This document shows, piece by piece, positions 1-11,399 of a stretch of 64,000 nucleotides of DNA. This DNA comes from Xestospongia muta (taxonomy: Eukaryota; Porifera; Demospongiae; Haplosclerida; Petrosiidae): NCBI GenBank assembly GCA_963693285.1, contig OY848918.1:17707067-17771066 (forward strand), in the 5' to 3' direction. The number at the start of each line of letters is the position of its first letter. Position 1 is the stretch's first letter. The notes below the pieces were generated by a model. The model had not been told where the DNA came from and searched no databases. It saw nothing but the letters and a program-made list of their open reading frames with translations. The translations under genes and the position numbers were made by a program.

Positions 1-1143
1 TATGATATAATTTCCTTAATAATTATTGATACTATATATCACCAAATACATACTATGAATAATAAATAAACCTACTTAAAACTGACTAAGGAATTAAATG
101 TTGCCAATAACAACCAGCCAACAAAATAGGGCATTATATAGAATGTGATCTCTGATAATAAGATATGTACTTTATATTGCTATCATGAGAGTATATATTA
201 TTTGTTCATGTTTTCTACACTAAAAGTCTTACCACATTAGTCCCAGCTTACTCCTTGATTACCTCAAGAATACAGTTATGGTTTGTAAAGTACATCCTTT
301 TGATTAATAAGTATTAAAGCTATAAAAGTTGTGAAATTTTCATTTATCTACTGTTTTAATTACAAAACATGAAAATATAAATTTATCCACAATATGATCT
401 ATCATCAAGTACAAGCAAGCATGTGTTGTAAAAAATTATTTCTTGTACACATTGTCGACATATTTCTATAAACCAAGCTTTCACTAACATTACGTCATTG
501 TTTTGATAAATTTATTACTATTATTATCAACAAGAATAAATCAAATAACAAACAAAATACAACAATCTACAATTTTTATAATTTTTATAATATATGTTAT
601 GCAAGTCATGTAGATCACTTGTCCTATAGCCTCATAGTCTATTTGAAGTGCCTTAGCTTGTGCAGACAAGTATGATATTACATACTTGAGTATACTTTAA
701 CATTAATTGTCAGGTTTGTATTTTATATTAAGACAAGTATATCATATGATGAAGTAGTACATACAGAAACAAACAGTATCACAAAAAATAAAGAATGTTT
801 ATAAGAAAATATCAAAATTCTTTGTGTGCCTTTTGACTCTTCATTGGTCATATCTATGTCAATGACAATTATTGTACTATTATAAAACAATCAAGTATTC
901 ACTGTTGATTGTTTACACTAGTCTGTTATACAAATAAACAATTAACAACAAATTTTAATGGGCATAATAGAAAAAAATATTATCATGAATACCACTGCTG
1001 ACAACACATAGAGTATTAACCTTTCCATACACATTAGTGAAATGATATTGAGTTATTTTATCTATCCTTTAAAATGTATCATTAGATGTAGCTGTATATT
1101 ATAAAGTTAACTGATCATAAATACTGACATATCTTTTATGTAG
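1..1143. repeat. Intronic segment of gene A, near-duplicate of 38696-39416
   Basis: No coding exon is visible. Bases 1 to about 717 match 38696-39416 almost base for base, and the first 300 or so also match 28963-29290 more loosely. In all three places the segment lies upstream of an ankyrin exon, so this is the intron before the first visible ankyrin exon of gene A; the 5' exons of gene A would lie left of the window. Bases 718-1143 show intron sequence ending in a TAG acceptor. Confidence 0.75.
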
Positions 1144-1242
1144 AGCAAGAGAACTCCTCTTCACTTGGCTGCTTGCATGGGCTATTCTGAAACAGCTCAT
1201 ATACTTATTAAAGCTGGTGCATCACTGGATTCCATTGACATA
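1144..1242 (+). CDS. Gene A, ankyrin repeat exon
   Basis: A 99-nt exon encoding one 33-residue ankyrin repeat, with the TPLHLAA helix motif and the GAS turn near its end. It is bounded by a TAG acceptor and a GTAAGT donor, and both ends are phase 0. It is closely similar to 29577-29675 (gene B) and 39966-40064 (gene C). Ankyrin repeats mediate protein contacts, so this is probably part of the sensing or scaffold end of the protein. The gene has no start in the window; by comparison with gene B at least three 5' exons should lie to the left. Confidence 0.85.
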
Positions 1243-2864
1243 GTAAGTAATTCCATTATTTAAATATGTTGTTATTATTATTCATGACTGTATTTTGTAT
1301 GTAATGTTGTTATTAATACATGTAATTATGTAGATATTTGTGGTTTAATCATCTCCTATAAGTTGTTATATGAACACTCCTAAAATAACTACACAGATGA
1401 AAGTGATTATTGTAGTAGCTAATATTAACACAAGATGACATAATGCCTACAAAAACTAAAGTACCAATTTATTCCCTTAGAAGGTGATGCCTACTTTAAT
1501 TACTTTACTAGTGAGTCAGCTGAATATTGGGAGAACTTTCACAGATTTTCTATCAATAGATCAAATTGATTTTGGTTGCAATAGATGGACAAGTAGTACC
1601 TTAATTTATTATAAACATTTGAAGGGTAATTCAAGCAAGCTTTAGTAATTACAGTTAGACAAAATTTACAGTATAGGCTGTGTCACAGATTTATAACTTC
1701 AGGATATTCCTAATGATTATTGTTATCACATATTCGTCACATCTGCCAACTAAGGGATATAATTGAAATATGTTTGCTAGTGTCATATATAATAAGGAAA
1801 TCATTGCTTCAATGTGTAGTATAGTACTAATGTGTTTATAATTGTGTATCTACTTGTTGTTTTATCATCTAACATTGATTGTTTTATCATGTAAGTAATA
1901 TCAACAAACTAAAAACAGAAATACTCTATCAACTCTGATTATTAACTGTGCTTATAATATAATCATTATTACATCAGTTGTTTGTTTAGCTGAAGGCTGT
2001 TTACTCTAGTTATATAGCTCTTGGTAAAATCAAACAATTATAAAGAGTTATGTTGAGATACCTTTAGTGCTTTTTATATCTCTAACAATCAGTGATATAG
2101 TAGACTATGTTATCATTATTGTATTATAGTGTGCTTTAACAATGATATGAACCTAAATCCTGGTTGTCTGCTGGTATTACAAAATTTGTTGTTTCTGACT
2201 TCTACTTGCTGATAATCACAAAGACAGTAAGTAGCTTTGGGTTCTAAAAGATGCAAAAGCCTTCATTGAGAAGCAGATATGCCAAATTAAGTAAAAAGAC
2301 AAAATAATGACAGCATACCACTTGAGCTCTGTCTATTTGTTTATGTACATTCAACTACTACCTACTACTACAACATATGAGGTGCTAGTAGTACATATAT
2401 AAGCTAGAATGATATTAGCTAAAGTATATCACAATATAAACAACATTTCTGTATTTACTTTAACCCTAGCATTAACTATAATTATATTCAGTGTCTTCAC
2501 TATGTTTATTCCATGATATAAATTAAATTGTTTGTTATTGTAAGTGATAATATAGTGAATATACTAGGATACTGTTTATTACTTGTAGAAATATGCTCTG
2601 ATATTTACATTGAGAGAATAATTAGAGTTGTATAATAGATTCTTCAGTTTGTTAGTGACTTCTTACAACATGGCATATGAGTGAATCTTTACAAACTACT
2701 GCTTGTATTAATCCTAACATTTTATATAACTGTACTAGCATCTTTGTTGTGATGATAATTGATTTCTCCTGCCCATGGTCAGCATAATCAATAGTAGACA
2801 TCAGTTACAAAGTAATTCACTCAGTATCGTATCTTATGATATGTGATATTATTTCATTACATAG
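1243..2864 (+). other. Intron of gene A
   Basis: AT-rich sequence with no convincing exon on either strand. Its first half resembles the corresponding introns at 29676 onward and 40065 onward, which supports tandem descent of genes A, B and C. It ends in an ATAG acceptor at 2861-2864. Confidence 0.6.
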
Positions 2865-3048
2865 CATGGTTACACCCCATTACATGACGCATGCTTTAAG
2901 GGTAAAATGGAATGCATCAAATTACTCTTATCAAATGGAGCTGATGCTACCATTAAGAACAATAAAGGTGAAACTGCTGTAGACCAAGTTCATCCTAATA
3001 ACAAGAACAGAGCTACTATATTACATTTGATTGAAGAAGCCAAAAAAG
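2865..3048 (+). CDS. Gene A, last ankyrin repeat plus linker exon
   Basis: A 184-nt exon, phase 0 at its start and phase 1 at its end. It encodes an ankyrin repeat (TPLHDAC, then GADAT) followed by a short helical linker rich in Asn and Lys. The gene B counterpart (31498-31681) has exactly the same length and phases, which supports both splice sites. It joins in frame to the GTPase exon at 3928. An open frame runs past the donor to 3089, but that is intron sequence. Confidence 0.85.
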
Positions 3049-3285
3049 GTAATGTAGTTCATCACAATAGACATGTACTTATAGTGTAAGTGATACTAGT
3101 ATATGAGTATGAGTATCTTATGATACTACTCCCTCCACAATCCAGCTAATTAAATAGATCATAACTATGTTTATACATACTTGTAATGTCATCATCTTTA
3201 GTATATTTTTAATATTGTCATATTTTGATGTTACATTATGATACATATATTAGAAACATATGTATAGTATTGATATAACAAGGTC

Positions 3286-3850
3286 ATTGATCTCTAAAGC
3301 TTGATAACAAACAAAGCATACTTGTAGATTATATGTAAGATAGTAATAATGATGGTTCTTTATTAGAATACATTTTAAACTATTATATAGTATTACAAAG
3401 CATAGGTGTACATAATATCATCTTGTGTCATCCTCAGCCCTTGATATAAGTAATATTATTATATGGTCATTTGGAATTAGAATTATAGCCAATCTCAATA
3501 TAATTATCACCATGTTAGCATGTAAGCTACCACAAGTCAAAACTTATCCTCAAGCATTTTATAAAGAATTGTACTCTATGTGGCTTGGTTATGAGTAAGA
3601 TAGCAGTGACAGTTAGATGTCACATGATATCTGATAGATATGAAGACTTGGAACTATAGTATGTATATGAACATGTAATTGCTCGGCAATGTGTTATATA
3701 TTATGATTTGTACTCAAATAGTCATTAGTAGAATCTGTTTATTTATTGTCAGTTATACAATACAAAGCATCTTTGTGATGTCTAGTGGTAATACTATCAT
3801 ATCAGTTCATCATTGTAATAGCTTTATATGACAAGTAGTATACTTCAACA
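3286..3850. repeat. Intronic repeat, copy 1
   Basis: This part of the intron before the GTPase exon recurs at about 9583-10200 and 35570-36060. The copies share blocks such as the one ending in the TTATGAGTAA stretch near 3589-3598. In the other two copies an open frame of about 55 codons ends at that point; here it is interrupted, so this copy looks the most decayed. Whether the frame was ever an exon cannot be decided from the window. Confidence 0.6.
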
Positions 3851-3927
3851 CTAAGTTGTTTTGTTTCAATAAAAGACGAAACTTTTGCATTATTAAGTTT
3901 TGTTCTCTTTCTTTCATCTTCCTACAG

Positions 3928-6024
3928 ATTATTCTAAGTTGCTTGACAAAGCTCTTGATGAAGGAAAAATTACAGCAAAATACTCAATGTTGGCAATGTC
4001 AGGAGCTCCAGGAACGGGGAAGTCATCTGTTATGAACCTTTTGCTAGATAAACCACCTCCAGAGAATCACAATAGTACTCCTGTGACTACTGCTCCTGAG
4101 ATAAGGAAGGTAGAGACCACCAGTGTTATTACTGGATCTAGACCCACTTCATTCAACACCCATTTTTGGGGCAAAGTAGATCGGTCATATTTCAAAGACA
4201 TGCTTGCTAAGACAGTAAAAAGTGGACTCCAGTCTACTTCATCTGAATCCATTACACTTCATAATGATGAGAGTGAGTCATCATCTGATGATGATGGATC
4301 ACAAGATTCTTCTTCATCAATGGATAAAACACAATCTAATGAAGACACCTCAGTTCCTTCTCTCAAGTCACTTCCTCAACCTGTATCAAAAGTTGCTAAT
4401 GAGATAATGAAAGTCTTACCTATTGTAGATGAGTCACCTGAGCTTAATAACACCCACTGGATACACTGTATTGACTCTGGTGGACAAGCAGCATTCCTGG
4501 ACATAGCTCCGGCATTGCTACGTTATAATCCAGTCAATATACTTACACAAAAGCTAAATGAGAAGCTTGATGACCAACCTAAATTCTATTTTAGCTTCAA
4601 TGGTCAACAAATTGGCATACCAGTGGAGCGCCAGATTACCAATTTACAACTACTTGAGTCTTCCTTTCGTTCGCTAGCATCCATAGATCAGCCTGACTTG
4701 CGCAAAATTCACGTTAAGTTTTCACATCCTAAGCCTTCCCTTCTTGTTCTTGGTACGTTTTTTGATAAAGTAATGGAATGCGTGGGCGAGTCTCTGGAGC
4801 AAAAGAATGCTCGTTTGTGGTCTACATTAAAGCAGTTTAGCGATGTGCGTTTAAATTATTGCGAAAGAGAAAAGCAGATAATATTCCCTCTCAACACAAC
4901 TGCTAGAGGTGAGTATGAAAAGCAGATTGCCAAAAAAATTCGTACAATCGTATGCCAATCTTACATTGAAGCAGAAATTCCAGCACGATGGTTCCTGTTT
5001 CAGCTAGAGTTACAGGATCTTCAGGAGACTACTGAGTCAATGGTTGTCAGTAAGAGAGAGTGCTTGAAAATTGGGTTCACACTGAAGATGAATCGTAGAG
5101 ACGTCGAGGCGGCATTCATGTTCTATCACGATTTGACGATTTTCTTGTATTTTCCTGATGTACTACCTGATGTAGTTTTTCTTCACCCACAGCCGCTATT
5201 CAATAAGTTGTCAGAATTGATCAGCATTTCTTTCGCTGATGCTGTTGCTTACTTAGAAGAAATGAATATTATTCTACCATCAAATGCTCACAATCAACTT
5301 AAATGCGAAGGAACCTTTATGCGTGAGTTACTTGATTGCCTTTCAGATGGATTCACACCAGATTTCACAGCAGATGATTTCTTAAAGCTCATGGATAATA
5401 GATTTATCATTGCTCCTTTGCCTCAAAAGGGAAAGTTTTTTCTTCCTTCTGTGCTACCTACAACATCTCATTTAGATAATATTAGGACTTTTTTTCTGAA
5501 ACAGCTCGATTCTTTTGTTTTGACATGGGATATGAAACCAACCCCACAAGGTCTCTTTCCTGCTTTGATAGTTAGTCTCCTCAATCGAAATGCTTCACCT
5601 CAATTCGATCTACATCAACCATCACAATTGGATGAACTACCAGAGGAATCAATGCAGTTTCGTAATGCCATTCAGTTATCATGTATTGGTCCTGGTGGAA
5701 GTGTTTTACTAGTAGACTCGATTTATTGGTTAGAGATATATTACACTGGCCTCAGCAAAAAATGTTCAGCTCTCAGAAAAGCCGTTCTCGAATGCATTGG
5801 ATATGTTATAACAAAATTCCAGTATAAACCGATTCTCTCCTTACCTCAGGAGCGTTTCCTTTGCTCAATATGTCCACTTGTCCCCAATCATCTTTGTCGT
5901 CCAAATGAAGATAAAGAAATCGTTACTTGTTGCAGAGATGCTCGCTTAACAGCAGATATTGACTCATTACGACAATTACCATGGATACAGGATGGATCTT
6001 CTGTCAGCAGTGCAACACCACTGG
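3928..6024 (+). CDS. Gene A, ROC/COR-type GTPase exon
   Basis: One 2097-nt exon (phase 1-1, 699 codons). In order: a basic helix; a P-loop GAPGTGKSS at about 4003-4029; a long insert with an acidic-serine stretch (about 4258-4340); the G3-like DSGGQ at 4473-4487; a G4-like GTFFDK at 4752-4769; and from about 4975 a COR-like region (PARWFLF, then YHDLTIFLYF and a HPQPLFNKL segment). The C-terminus carries a cysteine cluster (CSIC, HLC, TCC; about 5855-5936). ROCO proteins use ROC-COR as a GTP-dependent dimer switch, so a signalling GTPase is likely. The frame is open throughout. The open frame begins at 3900, upstream of the acceptor (CCTACAG, ending 3927); those codons are intron. The donor is GTTAG at 6025, as in gene B. 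Confidence 0.85.
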
Positions 6025-6222
6025 GTTAGTTATAATTTAGTAATAAAGCATTAACACATACCTTATTGACTGTATATCTATAAAATATTATGAAACTTAG
6101 ACGACAAAAGTTATAATATTGTAATATTATAACACTTACAGTATTTTAAATGTGTGAAAAATAACAACTACATTTTAGAGAAAAGAAATAATGTGTTTAG
6201 TGATTATTCATATTCACTCTAG
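6025..6222 (+). other. Intron of gene A
   Basis: Short AT-rich intron between the GTPase exon and the first linker exon, running from a GTTAGT donor to a CTCTAG acceptor. Nothing else is seen. Confidence 0.6.
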
Positions 6223-6294
6223 ACAATCAAGGCACTGATGTAGATATAGAATGTTCACCATCAGTACTGCCACATTTACCTCCCACAATTGAAG
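6223..6294 (+). CDS. Gene A, short linker exon
   Basis: A 72-nt phase 1-1 exon encoding an acidic, proline-containing linker. The same exon with the same length is found at 59493-59564 in gene C, and its TCAGTACTxCCA tract also recurs at the ends of SH3 exons. Paralog conservation with intact splice sites supports it; it has no recognisable domain. Confidence 0.65.
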
Positions 6295-6858
6295 GTAAAT
6301 TGAAGTCATTTTCTTCATATATTTCTATTTAAATGAGATTGGAGAGAACCCAATGTAGTAATAATAGTTAACACCATTGTTTAATCATATAGCATATTGT
6401 ACATATAAATAACATGTTGATGTATAAGCATAAGAACTGTATAAGAAAGAATCAAACATTGCTTCATATCCCACATTTGTGTAAATGATAGTAATAGTAT
6501 TAATACTGATTAAATTAAGAGGTCTGGCAAACAAGGTAATTGATCTGATATATACTGACTAATACGCACTAGGAAATCATGACTTTCTGTGAATTGTGTC
6601 TCAATATTAGTATCATAAGAACAAAATAACTAGCAAGTTAGTCACTATGAATTTGGCATGTATGGAGCCTAAGGACCTGACGTATTTTAACACCTCTAGT
6701 TATAAGAATTTTTCCATATCTTTGCAATGCATAAATTAATGTAAAAGGATGATGGTGACTTTATATGATATCATCACATTTATTAATTACAATCTTTGTA
6801 GGAACTTTGATATATTGTTTACTAATAATTTTCATTTAAGCTCCTGCTGATTTTCTAG

Positions 6859-7125
6859 TTCCAGAGAGGCTTGTCCATACTTCATCACATGATTCAAGAG
6901 AACAACCCCATGACCAGTTAAAAGCTAAAGTCATTTTTTCATACACTGCTGTCCAAGATGATGAGATTACCATCAAAGAAGGTGACATTGTTGAAGTCAT
7001 CACCATGGAAACAGAACAAGATGGATGGTGGTTGGTAAGATATGGTATTCAAGAAGGATTGGCACCAAGCAATTATCTCTCACTCATACCATCAACACTA
7101 TCATCTTCTCCTTCTAACATTAAAG
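6859..7125 (+). CDS. Gene A, SH3 domain exon 1
   Basis: A 267-nt phase 1-1 exon with a complete SH3 domain: an AKVIFSYTA opening in place of ALYDY, the acidic DDEITIKEGD RT-loop, DGWW, and a GLAPSNYL ending that matches the classical SH3 GxxPxNYV motif. The acceptor is TTTTCTAG, so the upstream CTCCTGCTGA is intron. SH3 domains bind proline-rich ligands, so this would add an adaptor function between the GTPase and Death modules. Gene B has no SH3 exon at this position. Confidence 0.88.
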
Positions 7126-8656
7126 GTATAATAAATTTATTTCGTTATTAACTCTAAACTGTTCAAAATGTGATTTCAGTGGACTTTATATAGGTACTAT
7201 ATCAATAGGCCTTACTTAAGATTATTGTTTTAGACAAATTTGCATGATAAACATATAATAACTTGTTGATGCATAAGCATAGGAACCAGATATTCAGTGT
7301 GAGGACATGAACTATATTCCATTTAGTTGATCTTAGTTTGTTCTACTCTATACTGACAAATGAACAACATATCAGTTTCATTAATAATATCAATGCCTAC
7401 TCTACAGTTAAGTAAAGTAGCTATAATTATTAGTCATTTAAATTCTCTAGTTCCAGACAAGCCTACCCTTTTATCATTACCATTTGATTTCATTTCAATC
7501 ATTACTTTACTTATAGATCAAACATCAGGTTATCAAATACAGTTGGTTCAAGTCCCTCCCATTTTGGATACACATGGTATGAACAATGTTTACAAATCAT
7601 ATCTTGTATACATAATAAATAACTCTATTAAGATGGTAATATAGACAACTGAGAGAATATTATTTTGAAAAAATGTATTATAATTACTATTATAAACATT
7701 ACATTGATTTGAATTTTAAAATATAGACACTCAAGGATCTTATTCTAATACAAAATCTGAGATGATGAGTGGTGTTCCAATTACTTTAGGTATGTTTCTC
7801 TCTCTCTCTATGTATATATAAACTTATATGTTATATTGTTCTATCATTTTATTTTGTCAAAAAAATATTACCTTTCAGTTTTAAATGACATGTGATTTAT
7901 TCACATGCTAAGACATAACTGGAATACGTACTTGTGTTCTTTTAATAGTTATATACAATTGATATAATTCTTTATAATATTATTATTAAAGTACTTTGTG
8001 AAATTAAGCTGAATCATTGACTGCAGAGCTATGCACAACTCTATTAGCAAAATTTTATAAATGTTTGGTAAAGCTTTTAACTAGCATGCTTATCAACCTT
8101 GAGTACTTTGTCTGTCCATATGAATCTTTGTTAACTATCTTGCTCTTTTGTCACCATACAATCTTAGGATGACAATGAATAGATTAGTTCAGACAGATAA
8201 CAAGAGACATTATGTATATAACTACTTGTTGTTAAATATTATGTTCATCAGCAATCTGTGATCAATTTATGTATATACGTACTATAATTGCAATTACAAT
8301 TTCTCTATTTTTACTGCTAACAAACTAGTTTACATGTGTAATGTGTTTAAGATGACATATAGCAACAATGTCAATTAGTCTTAAGTATTGTCACTGCATA
8401 GTCTCATTGCATAATATATAACAAAATATTGATAGATAAGCATTGGAACTGGAAGATCAACTATTCTAGTACAAAGACTTTTACAAAGGCAATATTTAAT
8501 AATAATTAATATTCATTGACTTAATTAAGAGGCCTTCAATCAAGCCAACCAAACTGTGTTTTCTTAGTTTCCAGGAAAAAAAATATTTTTGCCATTAATG
8601 TTGCACTATATTTCATACTTCAATATCATTTTATTATTATTTTTCTTACTGTATAG
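7126..8656 (+). CDS. Gene A, small exons 7451-7576 and 7727-7789 with introns
   Basis: The interval holds two small phase 1-1 exons. Exon 7451-7576 (126 nt) starts with the same VPxK leader as the SH3 exons but has no SH3 fold; it looks like an SH3 exon that lost its domain. Exon 7727-7789 (63 nt) is a Ser/Thr-rich linker; a 63-nt exon at 14962-15024 has similar character. The remainder is intron, with a CT-rich run at 7798-7811. Confidence is moderate because short exons can be chance. Confidence 0.5.
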
Positions 8657-8929
8657 CTTCAAAACCTGAAAAATATGTATTACTAAGGTTACTTTTTTCA
8701 ATCAATGGTAAGTGGCAAGAGATTGGTGATCTACTGGGAGTAGATCCAGACACCATTGATAGTTTGTCCACTTCCTCACTTTCAAATCAAGTTAAGATGT
8801 CAAAAATGTTACAAAGCTGGTTGGATAATGAACCAACTCCTGCTTCATGGGGCAATATTCTTGATATCATAGAGGGACCTCTTCAGAAGAAAGCTCTTGC
8901 CATTGAAATTCGTCAAAAACTTAAAATAA
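8657..8929 (+). CDS. Gene A, Death domain exon 1
   Basis: A 273-nt phase 1-1 exon encoding a Death-fold domain: a KWQEIGDLLGV opening, KMSKMLQSWL in helix 4, PTPASW, then a final EIRQKL helix. Death domains assemble homotypically in apoptosis and immunity signalling, and DAPK- and MFHAS-like ROCO proteins can carry them. The closest copy is 34659-34931 in gene B, of identical length. The donor is weak (ATAA then GTAAGC); reading through it gives a stop five codons on at 8945, so the protein may end here in some transcripts. Confidence 0.88.
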
Positions 8930-9218
8930 GTAAGCAGTTCAGTTAACAATATCTAATGCAATAATTGAGTTCAAAGCAATCACTGTTGCATCTTTATCTT
9001 TTCTAATAATTATATAATAAATATAGTACTTATAGTTATTTTTTGTGGTGATGCATTCAATATTTTACTTATAGTAATTATTTCATATCTGTACTCATCA
9101 TTTTCATGTACTTGATAAATGTAATTCCTTTCATGTATTTTAAATGTCAGTATTGAACGTCAATACTAGCCATGATTTAAAATGAATAACTATTATTTTA
9201 ATTATTCTTGCTTTCAAG

Positions 9219-9489
9219 TTCCAGAGATACCTATTTCTATTTCATCATCATTTGATTCCAGAGATCAACGTCACAGCCAATTAAAAGCTAAAGTCTTGTC
9301 ATCTTATACTGCAGAGCATCATGATGAGATTACCATTAAAAAAGGTGACAATTTTAATTTCATTACTATCAATACCAAGCGTGATGGGTGGTAGTTGTTC
9401 AGATGTCAATATTTATGAAGGGCTAGCATTAAGTAGGATGCTCTCCCTCATACAATCAGTACTACCATCTTTAACTTCTGACATTAATG
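9219..9489 (+). pseudogene. Gene A, disabled SH3 exon
   Basis: An SH3 exon by alignment to 6859-7125: same VPE leader, AKVLSSYTAEHHDEITIK, then a DGW tract. A TAG at 9392-9394 replaces the second Trp codon of DGWW. The exon is 271 nt instead of a multiple of three, and the EGLA segment lies in another frame. Both lesions are also present at 35219-35489. Because flanking exons are phase 1, skipping it would keep the reading frame. Confidence 0.8.
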
Positions 9490-9582
9490 GTATTGTCTTC
9501 ATATATTATTGTTAGGCTATTTAGACATGATTTGACAGACTCAATTTATCATTGATGTCGATTAGCCACAGTTGAGACCACT

Positions 9583-10480
9583 CAAAGTCATTGCTCTATA
9601 ATAGCTTGATACAAACAGAAGCACACTAGTAGATTATGTGCAAGAAAGCAGTGTTTTTGATTCTTTATTAGATATATGTTAGTAACTACTACATAGTATT
9701 AGAAAGCACAGGTTTATGTCATTTTGTGTCATTCTTAGCCTTTGATTTGACTGAATTTGTAAGATTATTATTTGGAATGAGAATTGTAACTAACCACAGT
9801 AAAGTTGACAGCAAGTTACAATATAAGCTACCACAGGTGAAGCTAGAAATAGCTCCTCAACCATTTAAGACAGATTTGGACTCTCTGTGTTATGAGTAAT
9901 AATGTAACTACATGTTATCTGATAATTATGAAGACTTGAAACTATAGTATGTATACAAACAAGTAATTGCTGTGATAATGTATTATATATTCTGATTTTT
10001 AATCCAGAAATCATTGTTAGAGTCTTTATATTTATTGTTGGTTATACAATACAAAACCTTAATTATATGTAATAGTCAAATTATCATATCTGTTCATCCT
10101 TGCCGATCTATTCATTTAAAATTTGTACTCTGTCTAGTCTTGTCTAAATACAGTCATATTGATAATCTAACTATTTTAATTTCAGAATAAACTGTTTTGT
10201 TTTAATAACAGCTTAAAATTTTGTGACATTGCTTGTATTAAATATAGTCTGTGATTGCTTTTATACACATCAGGTAATAGAAGCTATATAATTAACTATT
10301 TTTTTTAAAGAGCTTTAGAATATATTGAAGAGTTATTGATATTAGCATTTGGTTTATTTTGACTATTGATCAAGTTAATATCATAAGTACGGAATCCTTT
10401 GAAGATAATCAATATTCCATTCATTAAATGGGTCAACCACAAAAACTCATACACTATAATGATAATGCATTACACATTGA
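9583..10480. repeat. Intronic repeat, copy 2, with short open frame
   Basis: Bases 9583-10200 match 3286-3850, and 10370-10480 match about 32076-32170, the stretch just before the GTPase exon of gene B. Here no GTPase exon follows, so this looks like a leftover of recombination within the array. An open frame at about 9737-9898, ending in CYE and a stop, is nearly identical to 35585-35754. No start codon or known domain is seen. Confidence 0.6.
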
Positions 10481-11399
10481 TTATAAATATTTTAACATGT
10501 GCAAAGCAAATGGCTTATTTACGCTTGCAAGAAGGTATATGACTGACAATACATGTACATGTTTGTCAGTGTTTAACTAGTAATTATATGACTTGATATA
10601 TTTGAATCAATCCTAGGATATAGTAATTTTGAATTGAGAATGCCTAAAATTAAGATGATTATTGCATAGTTAGTTTAATGTTGCAGCTGTTGTCTGTCAT
10701 CAATTCCTATAATACCACACAACACTAATGGCAATTAAGTACTATAAAACGTAAGCCTATTAAAAAAAATAAAAACATTTAAACTTACCCTGAAATTTGC
10801 TAGTGAGAGAAAATATCTCAAAGTTATAGTTGATCATAACTACATCAATCGTAAGCAGAGGTGGCTATGCCTATAGTACATATATACCTTTGTAGTTTTC
10901 CATATAATAGTTGTATTGCATACCCTGTTACTCTCATGCTAAACATTGAAGAGTGCTTTTACACAAAACGTTTATGCCCAATTTTTGTCACTTCATGGCC
11001 AATGGCTTATTAACTGAACTGTAGTTTTGGTGTTCTTTATCTATAATAATTAAGGTTAGGATATTTCCTGTCAAATTTCATAGCATTAATGTTTTTAATT
11101 GTGAAAATAATTTTATCAACTATTGTGACATTAAAGACAATAGTTTCATATCTCCCCTGTTACCAAACAACAAAATATCATTTTTCTCACCTTTTGCAGT
11201 CCTTTAGCAAACTCCATATATATGCTATATCATCACCAAAAAATTGGATTTATTTGAGTTAGATTTTAAAAATAGTATAATCACTCATGTGTCAAATTAA
11301 GACCTGGTGAAGAGTACATTTTTCATGTTTACATACATAAAATATTCTTATATTATTTATGTTAATTTGACATTTGCAACATGCATTTCAATTACTCAG
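10481..11399 (+). other. Non-coding stretch before the ZU5 exon
   Basis: No exon, RNA gene or mobile element could be recognised here on either strand. It is either an intron or the boundary between two transcription units. Confidence 0.4.

Noticed and set aside
3900..3927. Start of the long GTPase open frame of gene A taken as the protein start
   Set aside because: The first codons lie upstream of a CCTACAG acceptor, do not begin with ATG, and gene B has a different sequence there; the paralogous exon begins at DYSKLL.
4067..4407. Short frames on both strands inside the GTPase exon
   Set aside because: Shadows of the coding exon in other frames.
3928..6024. NACHT/NLR-type NTPase instead of a ROC GTPase
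   Set aside because: The DSGGQ and GT(F/Y)(F/Y)DK motifs with a following COR-like segment fit ROC-COR; no NACHT Walker B acidic cluster or sensor motif was seen.
7360..7644. 94-codon frame across exon 7451-7576
   Set aside because: It extends through both splice sites; only the middle part has exon character.
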